DNA from: Marsupella aquatica
Lineage: Eukaryota; Marchantiophyta
Direction of reading: 5' to 3'
Length of the DNA: 64,000 bases
Assembly: GCA_973895155.1 (NCBI GenBank)
Contig: OZ316895.1
Coordinates: 7,316,001-7,380,000 of the forward strand
This document shows positions 27,172 through 37,130 of this stretch, piece after piece (the stretch's first letter is position 1; each line of letters begins with the position of its first letter). The notes below the pieces were generated by a model, which saw nothing but the letters and a program-made list of their open reading frames with translations, was not told the DNA's origin and made no database searches. Made by a program: the position numbers and the translations under genes.

Positions 27172-27570
27172 TTAGTTACCCAGGCAAAATGAGATGCAAA
27201 ATATATTTTTAGAAAACTTCTTCCAAAAAACTAGGGTATTACACACCTGGGGTGGCAATTTGTATTTGCTTAACATCTTTGGGTTAAAAACTTTCCATGG
27301 TGGTTGAGGTGGCGGTGGTTTGGGTGGCTTCTCCCAAGGTGGGCGAATGGTTCTTAGCCAAGGGCGGAAAACTGGAGGTGGGGTTGGTTTTGGCACAGGA
27401 GGTGGTGCATTCGGATCAACCGGAGCAGCTTCCCCTGGTTTCAAGGAAGCTTTCTTTCCATTTGGATCAACGGGAGCCACAGTTGTTGCACTGGGTGGAG
27501 TTTGACCTGGTTTTACAGATTGCTTCTTGGGTCCAGTTGCTGGGGTTGGGCTTGGGGATTTAGTAGCCAT
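27172..27570 (-). CDS. Possible proline-rich protein exon
   Basis: From the ATG at 27570 the minus strand is open for 132 codons. The first 107 or so are strongly proline- and lysine-rich, with a repeated unit (APVDPNGKKASLKPGE, then APVDPN) and PPPPQPP-type runs ending in YKLPPQ. A good donor (CAG/GTGTGT) follows near 27248, after which the frame becomes unlike the rest. This suggests a first exon whose partners I could not find. No signal peptide or known domain is visible. It could also be a chance open frame in proline-codon-rich DNA. Confidence 0.35.
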   Translation of the reverse strand: MATKSPSPTPATGPKKQSVKPGQTPPSATTVAPVDPNGKKASLKPGEAAPVDPNAPPPVPKPTPPPVFRPWLRTIRPPWEKPPKPPPPQPPWKVFNPKMLSKYKLPPQVCNTLVFWKKFSKNIFCISFCLGN

Positions 27571-29672
27571 GTTTGGAAATCATTATCTAAGCAAACTTTC
27601 TCTCAAACTTCGCTTTGAGTAGTATTTTGGAAGAGATTAATGTCTAAATGCCCATTTTAGACACTAAGATCCTTAATTTTTTCATTTCTGTTGAAAAACC
27701 CCTTGACAATAAATCTAAACTTGTATAATGATATCCATGAACAGTCACAACCATTCGGGTGTGCTCATGCCTTTTCCCGGTGATGCCTATTTTCCTAAAC
27801 TCTAATAATCCCGGTGCTCTAAAAATGTATTTTCAAGGACATGTTATTTTGGGGAAGGTGACCAGATCCCATGCATTGTCATCATGCCCCTGCCATCCCA
27901 TCCCATCCCATCCCATCCCAACAAGTATGGTATAAACCATTCTTTTGTTTAACCGTTAAAGACATAAAAATATATTCATGCCAAGATCAAATTCTGAGAA
28001 AGAAGCTCAGATGAACTGCGATATTTGACAAGCTTTGGGTTTGCCATTGCTCCAGTGAAAATAGGACTAAAATACACTCAGGGTCAATGCTCGATAGTCC
28101 ATGTATGGCCTTTGGGGGGCTACAGGCTGTGTCCGGGGCTTTTACCCGCTATGACTAATCAACCGGCCTCCAGTAACTATTACTCCCCACAACCCCCGCA
28201 AAGCATCCTCAAAAGCATCTCCGAACCTTACTGAAATGCCTCATGATATGTGGGTGTTGACTGAAGCCAATAAACAAAGTTCAAATAGTCATGTCCAAGC
28301 CTTCCCCGAATTAAGGCTATCAGATCTGAGAAGCAATATACAAATTTGACTTTCTACTGGGTTTGTTGCTGGATTTTCAAGATTGCAATATGTGGTGGCA
28401 TGGAGTTGATTTCTAGTGTGGACAAAAATAATTATTCTGTAGCTGGATGGCCAAGATCCATTCTTGGTCTATGGGTTAGCCTTGGTTGCCCAGGGTTTTC
28501 TTTGGGTGGGCAGCTGCCACTGCAGCATTTGGTCTTTTGCTCTAACTTATGGGCCCTTGGGTCTATGTTTTCTCTCCTGGTTTTTGTTGCTTTAGGTATT
28601 CAATTATTGTGGCACACCATAGCCTTCTTATAGAGAAAATAATTTTAAAAAATATATAGTAGGGGTTGTGGCTGAGTTTCAACTGCTACTTAGATATCAT
28701 CTCTTCTTGTGCGGGCACTGGTGTTCCTTTTCACCCACTGTATCCTTTTCACCCACTGTATCGCCAAATGAACCAGATGAAGAGTAATGCTTTGCATGTG
28801 TCCTCCCTACAGGGAACCCATATCTCTAAATATTTAGAAGTCAACTTCCAAATCTGAATTGTCAACGGCCAATTTAATTTAGCAAGAAATGGGGTCACAA
28901 AACCAGCCCTCCATTCAGACCTCCATTCTCGTCAAAAGCAGAAAAGGCACATCCAGATTCATTTATGTATTACATTTGAAGGCGGAAACGCACAATTTGA
29001 GGAATGGAGGTCAGTTTGGAGGCCTTTTGGTGGAGTTATGGACAGTTGGAACACACAGTTAGCAAATGGGGGTCTGTTTGCCAGGGATAACTCTAGAGAT
29101 AGGCAGGGTTGGCAAAAAATTCCAGCCAATAATCTGGCATGTAAATTTTCCATAATAATAGCAAGTGAAAATCCAAACAGTTGGAGATTCTCTCAAACCT
29201 GGTGTTTACTACTCTTTACAGTAAGCCAATCCACCATTTACCTTTGGATATGGTATCATAGCCATGGGTTATCCTACACCCCACCTACACGTTGGAGTTC
29301 TCTTGAATGTGTGGGGAAAAGCATCGACTGATCTGTACAATACAATTCTGTGTGTGGGGAGAGTGAGCTCTCCAAATTGGATCATGAGTATTCATGTCAA
29401 TAATAATGTGACTAGGTTCTTTCTGTCCCCTCTTCCCGCTCTTCTTTTTACAATGAAATCAGGCTCCATCATCACAGAGTCTGTCGAGTCCAACGCAAAT
29501 GCAATGGAGTCAATTGAAGCTAGATTCAATGTGTGACAAGTGACAATCAATCACGATCCGCGCTCTCAATTTGGGTGCAACAGTTCTCCACGCTCACCTC
29601 GAATTTGGTCTTGAAGCCACTCACTATTGAAGGAGTGGTGGAATGGATTGTTAAGTCGATTCCAGAAGAAAA
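27571..29672. other. Intergenic region upstream of the RsgA gene, with an (ATCCC)5 tract
   Basis: A perfect (ATCCC)5 microsatellite lies at 27895-27919. Short open frames are present but none shows a recognisable domain, repeat-free composition and splice context together. The final few hundred bases should include the promoter and 5' leader of the RsgA gene; no clear TATA element was picked out. Confidence 0.5.
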
Positions 29673-32600
29673 ATGACTGCAGCAGGGAGGGCGGTGAGCT
29701 TCCTCACACATCCGGATGGCGGATTCGCATCACCAAAGAAGCTCGGATTGGCGTCGTTGCTGATAAACCCTTCACAAGGGTTTGCCACTGGCTTGTCTTG
29801 GAACGGTGGAGCTTTTCAGGGGTCCGAATTGTCCAGCTCGACGAACTCCAGAAGCTCCGGAACATGCTCCTGCCCAGAAATGGTGAAAATCATTGCTGGG
29901 AGGAAGAATGTGAGCGCTCGAAGGTTTCAGCAATCCAAGAGTCGGATTACCGAGGCCCCGAAGAAGCTTGGGAGGGTCGGAGGGCCTCCGGATAGGAATT
30001 CTCCAATATTGAGTGGGACCGATTCTTACACGGAAGATGTTCGCTTGAATGAGGATCAGGCGATAGGGCAAGTGGTAACAGCCCAAGCGAATTTTATGAG
30101 AGTTATCGTTCAGAGGGCTGGCAATCTCGAGGTGTCGCAAGAATTCTGTTTAGGGTCGACGGATCCAAAAGCTGACGATACTCTTGAGGATGAAAAGGTA
30201 GGAACAGCCAATACAGACAATGGAAATCTACACTCGAATAGTGGACAAGTGTTCAAGAATTCTCCTGAGAAGGAGCTGGAGGTCCTTTGTGTAGTGCGGA
30301 ACGTGCTCAAGAAAATTGGTAGACGGGTTCTGGTTGGAGATAAGGTTCTGGTGACGGGAATTGACTGGATAGATAAGAGGGGTATGATTGAGGATGTCAT
30401 TGATCGGAGGTCGGAGATTCTGGATCCTCCTGTGGCCAATGTCAATCATCTTCTCCTCGTGTTTTCAATCGATCAGCCGCAGATTGATGAAAAGGTTTTG
30501 AGCCGCTTTCTCGTTGAGGTGGAGTCGACGGACATTCCTTTCTCTCTGGTACTAAACAAGGTGGACGTCGTCCAGCCGGAGGTGAGTTTTCAGAGAAAAG
30601 ACAGCAATATCTCAAGCGGGTGTGCTAAAGTTCCCGTTGTTCCAATTTTTGTCAGAAGACGCAAAGAAATTTAATTCTGGGTAGCATGCGTTTGCAAACT
30701 TCTATGAGGAAATCAATTCACATATTTTGCTGACATAATTTCGTTTGATGTCTTGAACGTTTCAAAAATTTATCCAAAACCCATTAGCCGCGATAAGTAC
30801 AAACTTCAACAAAGAATTACAGTAGTTTATTCACTTCGCTTGTTGGTCATCATGGCAGAGTCTGGAACACGTGGGGGCCATTCCATAGTCCGAATCTAGA
30901 CTTTCGGTCAGTGCTCGTGGTTGCAGCTAACTCCAAACGAGTTGTCATCACAAAATCACCAATGGTGCATGAGAGCGAGGAACGGATTTTGAGACAGTGA
31001 TATCTGACGCTCACATTGTGTTTAACTGTTATAGGTTGTTCGCCACTGGCAAGAGCGGCTTGCAAGTTGGGGTTATGATCCGGTCCTGTGCAGTGCGGAT
31101 CAGAGGATCGGGCTCTCTAGTTTAACCACTCTCCTGAAAAATAAAATCACTGTAATTCTTGGCCCAAGTGGAGTTGGGAAGTCTAGCCTAATCAATGCTT
31201 TGCGCGACCATAAAGGACTGTCATTGTGGAATGAGGCTGACGAAGAGCAACTGTCAGAACGGATTGTGGGGGGAGCCGCTAGAGCCGAAGTGTCTGTCGA
31301 AGAGGTCATGCTCGTGCTTCGTCGGGTGGACTCATTTTCACTCCTCGTCATATCACTGTTAATGATCTAAGAAAGAAATGATGCTTACGACTGTTAGATT
31401 TCAGGCTTGTACAATCAGGGGACAAAGAGTCTGTAAACGAGAATGCAGGCATTCCACATTTTTCAATTGACTTGTCAAATGGCCCCACAAAGGAGCAAAA
31501 GACAATACGAGCGAAGCATGCACCAAGCAGGGCGAAGAGCAAAAGATTGTGCACCTCCTGGAAAGCACTGTAGTAGTGTGATTTGTTATACAGAGCAGGA
31601 GTTGGAACATGCAAGACTAGTGTAATTCGAGAGTTTCTGCTAAAAGGTTTCTCTTCCGGAAATATCTGAATTTGCAGATCGTTGAAGCAGCTTTTGAAGA
31701 GCTACGTGTAGGTGAAGTGTCTGCTCTGACGGGCAGAGGAAGGCACACAACCCGGCATGTTTCTCTTCTTCGAGTACCAGGAGGGAGTGGTCGTCTGGCT
31801 GACACACCTGGTTTCAGCCAACCTAGTCTTGCCAAAGTGACAAGCACTTCCTTGTCGAATCTCTTTCCTGAGGTATAGTCTAACTGTGATTCTAGAAGCT
31901 GAGGTGCTTTGAGCAGATATTTTGAAGATTTGAGTCATTGATGCTTAGATAATGAGAGCTTAAATGCAAAAGTCTGTTGCTTCGGTTGATATTTTTTTTA
32001 CCCCCATGATGTCTTCAATCCAAAGTCTATAATCCTATTGGGTATTGACATTATGCAAATGCTTGGCACAGGTTGGGAGGAGGACTGATGAAAGTGAAAA
32101 TGGTCGATGTGGATTTCCCAACTGCTTTCATGTTGGAGAACCATTCTGTGCTGTTGGACAAGAGTGGGACCGGCATCCACACTATATTGCATTACTTGAG
32201 GAGGTGCGGAACAGGGAGAAGGTAGAGAAGAGAGTTCTCGGCACGAAACGGGAAAGCGAAGTGAGGTAATGATTTCCCCCCTCAAAAGAAATTAGCTTCA
32301 AGGTTGACAGCAGCCTCCCTATTCTGGTGATTGATGATGTTTGCATGACCGGTTCATTTCTTTCACTGGGGAAGACTCTCGAAAATTCGCTCTTGTCTAT
32401 CTAGTTCCCTCCTGGAGACTAAAGTTACTATTGGCTCTGCATTCTTATATGTCGTTGGTATGATCAATAGATCGGCAGAGCCACATTAGCTATTTTGTCC
32501 CACTGACTTCGCAGCCCTACTTCTAATGTGCAGGTATAAGGTGGGAACAGATGGAGTGAAGCAGGCAGAGCCTAGGTTAGCATTAAAAAAGCACAGAAGG

Positions 32601-32702
32601 GAATCGAGGAAGCACTTAAATCAGTCTCTGGAGGAAGAGTTCCGAGAAGAGGAAGAGTTACAAGATGATATGGATGACATAGACGATACTACATATCTGT
32701 AA
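29673..32702 (+). CDS. RSGA: RsgA/YjeQ-type circularly permuted GTPase, chloroplast small-ribosomal-subunit assembly
   Basis: Exons 29673-30581, 31035-31304, 31678-31872, 32072-32265 and 32534-32702 join in phase to 578 residues. RsgA hydrolyses GTP on the 30S subunit and releases it after late maturation. Residues 1 to about 100 are Ser/Arg-rich and look like a plastid transit peptide. An OB-fold follows (QAIGQVVTAQ to about 230), with an extra acidic stretch inside it. The G motifs are in permuted order: NKVD (295-298), then GPSGVGKSS (346-354), GRGRHTTRH and DTPG (435-438). The zinc knuckle C471-x4-C476-x-H478-x5-C484 has the spacing known for bacterial RsgA. The C-terminus is acidic and ends DDIDDTTYL. 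The donor at 31305 (GTCATG) is weak, and a coding-like stretch at about 31395-31560 lies in that intron, so the middle could be spliced differently. The start is the first ATG of the frame. Confidence 0.93.
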
Positions 32703-32922
32703 TCTTCACATATAAAGTTCACACCTTAAATGACAAATGCCCAAGTTCGTGCATTCAAGTGGGTTCGTCTCCAATTACTTGGTCTAATGAGAGAATCCTA
32801 AATTTTGTTCTTGCAAACGAATTTTTCTATTCAATCTTAGCAGAGGATACAGCAGGGTTGTCTTCCTAATAGAGTATTGGAAACTCAGTGATAAGATAGG
32901 AAAGGAAAAGTCAAGCTTCATT

Positions 32923-33130
32923 GGCTCGGAGAGTACTTTGATTGATATCGGTTAGCCATCTCGATTCTCAACCTCGTTACTCCCCCCTTGGGACGGATTT
33001 TGAAATTGCCAGACAGGTTAGTACATGAGCCAGATGTGAAATTGTTGTGGGCGTGGGAAAATCATGTTTTGATTGTGACGATTTCAGCTCGGAGAGTACA
33101 TTGATTGATATCGGTTAACCCTCTCGATTC
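32923..33130. repeat. 45-bp direct repeat, two copies
   Basis: The sequence GCTCGGAGAGTACTTTGATT (T or A at one place), followed by GATATCGGTTA and TCTCGATTC, occurs at 32923-32967 and again at 33086-33130. The copies differ at about four places and are 163 bases apart. They lie just after the 3' end of the RsgA gene, so the duplication may affect its 3' flank. Confidence 0.85.
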
Positions 33131-33514
33131 CACATTACCATGCAATGCACCCTACCAGGTGTCCCAGAGACTCAGAGCTTATTTGGGCCCTCCATTAAAC
33201 TCCTGTGGCTGCTGTTATGTTGGCACAGTAGCATTGGGGTCTCACCTCCTTGTGTCACTGGTGCGGGGTGTCCACAACAGAAGAATATTCAAGTGACCTT
33301 TAAACTAAGTCATGCGCCCAAGGGGCCTGGCACTCTGCTGAAATAGGTAATGTAACCCAACATTAATCTGACTATTTAACACTTGGAGGTATTTTTGATA
33401 AGCATTTATATTCGAATCCGTATTGGCTTTTATCATAATCTGAAAGAAAGATGAAATTATTGACAAATATAATCGAAATATTCTATAGAGGTAGAATCAG
33501 ACTTTAGATAATTG

Positions 33515-33650
33515 TTTACATTACATGAGCATCAAAGGTTTCAGTTGACATCCAAAACGTACAATCCTAAAACGACCAAATATCTTTTACATTACATGAG
33601 CATCCAAGTTTACGTTGACATCCAAAAAGTACAATCCTAAAACGGCCAAA
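33515..33650. repeat. 71-bp tandem duplication
   Basis: Two head-to-tail copies start at 33515 and 33586 with TTTACATTACATGAGCATC. They share GTTGACATCCAAAA, GTACAATCCTAAAACG and GCCAAA with about six differences. No coding potential. Confidence 0.88.
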
Positions 33651-34571
33651 CACGTTATAGTTTAGGCAGGGTCACTTGAGGCTGAATGAATTTCTAATAA
33701 GGTGGTCTGCTTTTTACACGAATCGCATGGTAGTAGGGGCTGGGGCCAGATTTGCGCGGAAGACAAGGGTATCACTGTAATTCACGGTTGCAGGAAGCGC
33801 TGTCGTAAGGTTTCTGTCCTGAGCAACCGAAGACCCACTCTCGGGGCCTATCACATCTGAATCACTGTAAGCAATGTCGTAAGACCTTTCGCTCCCTGCA
33901 TCGCATCAGCACCAGGATATACTGCGTAAATTATCGTCGATGGGGTTCGATCGAGCTGCTTTTTCTACGCGAGCTTTGACTCGTGCTAAGACTTGCATGT
34001 TCTATCGATATAGGCCTTCGGTGTGTCTGGTTGATAGAATTTCAGCATCCTTGTGTTGTAAGGGAAGGCAGTTGTTAGATGACTTGTTAGACTCTGAATG
34101 ACTGGATTGGGAACTAAATCTACCCCACTTTTCTTATGAGCATCATTCGTCTTGTAGAACGGAGCAATGAACCTCATAAGAAACTTTCCCGAACGAGCCA
34201 AAATTAACAATCTAGCTGAGCACCAACACCACCATTGATAATCCCAGTAGACCGGTGGACCATTTTCCTCAATTAATTTTCCGTACATTCAACCTCCCTT
34301 CTTTTGAGGAGCAGACTATGCAAAACACCATAGCAATGGGACATTCCTGAGGTGTGTGGCACATTGTTCGAGCCATCATCTGCTGGACCATCTGGAAAGA
34401 TATCTACTACACTTTATTGAGCACACGAAATGTCAATGAACTTCGGGACTTGGGATGGACAGGCAAATTCAGGAAGATCTGTTCCAAGTTTCAGCCAGTT
34501 CCACCCTGTCCACCATGAGACTCTCTCTTCCTCAGGTTTGGAGGCTGTGCTACTTCTAGACTGATAGGTTC

Positions 34572-34675
34572 TTTCTTATCACGGACCCAATCTATGGGAC
34601 CCCTTTCTTATCACAGACCCAGTGTATGGGACCCCTTTCTTATCACAGTCCCACTATATGGGACCCAGCTGGTTC
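34572..34675. repeat. 32-bp tandem repeat, three copies
   Basis: TTTCTTATCAC, then GACCCA and TATGGGACCCC, is repeated at exactly 32-base spacing from 34572, 34604 and 34636. The next 100 bases keep a similar GGTCCC/GGGACC-rich texture and contain CCCATGGGCTGG with its near inverse CCAGCCCATGG. Confidence 0.9.
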
Positions 34676-36848
34676 CTGATCACTGGCCGGTCTCACTGGT
34701 CCCGGCACATTTACCTCTGGTCCCCATGGGCTGGCTCCAGAAAGAGGCACCAGCCCATGGACCCTTTGGTTATGTAAGTTTGATTTATTGAACTATTTGG
34801 AGCCATGAAGAGTGGCACATTGAAATAGATAGATGGAGGACAAAGATGAATTAAATGGAGTATTCTAAATGAAATGAAAATTAAAGGTAGTAAGGACAAT
34901 TTAATTAATTGAAGACAGATAAGAGTATATTCGTGGTAATGAGGGTAATTCTCCATGCAAAATGTTCCATTAGTACATCTATGTTTATACAATATATGTA
35001 ACATTCCATATAGTTCATCACTTTGTCAATAGGCATTGAAAGGTCTTACAGTCTCTTGGTATTCCTCTACCCATAGCAGTTATGTTGTTTCTTACCTTTG
35101 CTTGTTACTCCTCTATCCATAGTAGCCAAATGTTTCTCAAGTTACCATGGTAAATGTAATTGAAGAGTTTATTTTGACTTGCCATTATTTCAAAAATGTA
35201 AATTAGATAGAAAATATAATTTTTCTACCAGAAAACACATATATCAATCACACCTCATCCAAAGATGATTTCTTTCACCCCTATTTTACCCTTTTATTGT
35301 TTACTTCAAAAGTTACTTTTCAGTTTTCCATTGTTTTTACACTTACAGGGTCTACTATAGCTGTTTTTCTTTGTGAGTCTTGCCTCAAACACAAATACTT
35401 CGTCAAATTTGGTTTGCATAACTAAAGTTTTTGTTTGTGACAAATCATGCTGATGTGGCTCCATGTGCATCCAGGAATTTTGGAAGGAAGTTCACATTCT
35501 TAGGTATTTACTCAAGGTCTAGGGTTACGACATGTAACCGTAGTTAGGCTAACCATAGTCGGAGACGTGGTTAGGTTAACTAGGATGCACACTATATGCC
35601 AAGCGGTGTTTGCTTGGATAAGTGGAACTTAGGCTCATTGTTACGGAGCCACTTGAGAGATGAGGAGAGCTTACACTGTAGAGACTTGGTAAGGCCGACG
35701 GGCTTAGAGTTCAGTAAAGCTCTCTTGTGTGTTCCCGTGGACGTAGCCTCGAGGAGGTGAATCACGTATCTCTTGTGTCGACTACTTGCACGTTGGATGT
35801 GTCATGTGCTTACCGTTACGAGTGTCGTCTATGCTCAACACACATGGGAGTCCATAAATAAACCTATTTTTGTCAACCACTTCTATATGGAGCTTAAATC
35901 TTGGATGGGATATTGCTATTAATACCAAAAAGATTTGCTTGGATTGAATTGCTGTACTTGCATTGTGGAGGTTTGATTCTGCAAAATTGGAGACCCTCAA
36001 TTAAGGTGTGTACATTGATTATTCCCCAAATTACTCCTCAAGTTTTAACTCAGAAGGAGCCATAAATCTGGAGATGGAATGCTCTCAAAAATAAGTAAAG
36101 ATGGTTTCTAGAGTACCTTTAAATGTTAACTTTGTTCAAAGTACATCTTGGGTACCTAAGTACATCAAGGGTATTTTGGACAACTTTGGATGCCTTGCAT
36201 TTTTTGTCTTTCAGTTTCAAACACAATTGTCAATCTAACCTAGTGATGATGCTGTGTGTACATTAAAGTTATAGGTAAAATGGTTGAAGCCGGATGAGTC
36301 AACTTACTAGCATTTCATTTCAAGTTGAGGGTGAGTTACTGATCAAATTTTGATGGTTTAACAGGTCAGTCGCTGCTTATGCCAAAACTGCTCAGGGCAT
36401 TCTTCACACCCTGGGCCCCACTATCAACTAACATGCAGAGTACATGCGAATGCTTGAAGACTATTTTTTATTCACTTTTTGTAATTATTAGCGGTAATTC
36501 ACTTATTGTATTTTTATATTGAAATGAGAATAACAAAGGGTTAAGGAGAAGGGACTATGACCCATACTATCAGGGGGGGGGGGGGGGTCTTCACAAAAGG
36601 AGAGGGTTCTTCCCAAAAGTAGTAAATTGTTGCTCATGCCCAAACTACTCAGGGAGTGGTTTTTTGAAATAACCATGCATAGAAAGAAATATGCAGCTTT
36701 GGGTGAGAAGATAATTGATGGACTGACTCCCCAAATGAAAAATGTTACTTAATGTAACCCATAAGGTTTTGGGCAAGTCTATTGAAGGTCTATCAAATTA
36801 CTGGGGCACTCATGGGTTCCACTCATGGGTTACATCAAGTAACACTTT
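34676..36848. other. Gene-free interval with LTR-like patch and a G15 run
   Basis: No credible gene. The 35500-35790 stretch contains an LTR-like patch (GTGGACGTAGCCT, then GGTGAATCACGTATCT) related to the one at about 24360. A 15-base run of G occupies 36573-36587. A phrase near CAAAACTGCTCAGGG (36379) recurs near 36640 in altered form. The DNA is otherwise AT-rich and appears to be decayed mobile sequence. Confidence 0.45.
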
Positions 36849-36974
36849 TCATTTTGTGAATCCATCAAGTATACCTCTCGAGTAAAATTAAAATGGCCAC
36901 CCCCTAAAGTCTCATTTTGTGAATCCATTAAGTATACCTCTTGCGGAAAATTAAAATTGCCACCCCCTAAAGTC
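36849..36974. repeat. 63-bp tandem duplication just upstream of the hydrolase gene
   Basis: TCATTTTGTGAATCCAT begins both copies (36849 and 36912), and both end in CCACCCCCTAAAGTC. They differ at about seven positions. The array ends 156 bases before the proposed start codon of the alpha/beta hydrolase gene, within its likely promoter or leader. Confidence 0.9.
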
Positions 36975-37130
36975 TGGAAGCAAGTTAAAACATCTGTTTT
37001 CTCGATGCGAACCAAGGTACAAGAAACGTCGTATCGTCTCGTCTCTTGCTCACATTGTTTCGATTCCAAGAGAGTGCTGCTCATCAACCCTCTGTGTGGC
37101 CAAAGGCTCGAGCGAGCCTCTTCTCGAATA

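Noticed and set aside
33986-34288. 100-codon minus-strand ATG frame
   Set aside because: Composition is mixed, no domain is recognisable, and there are no supporting splice sites or neighbours.
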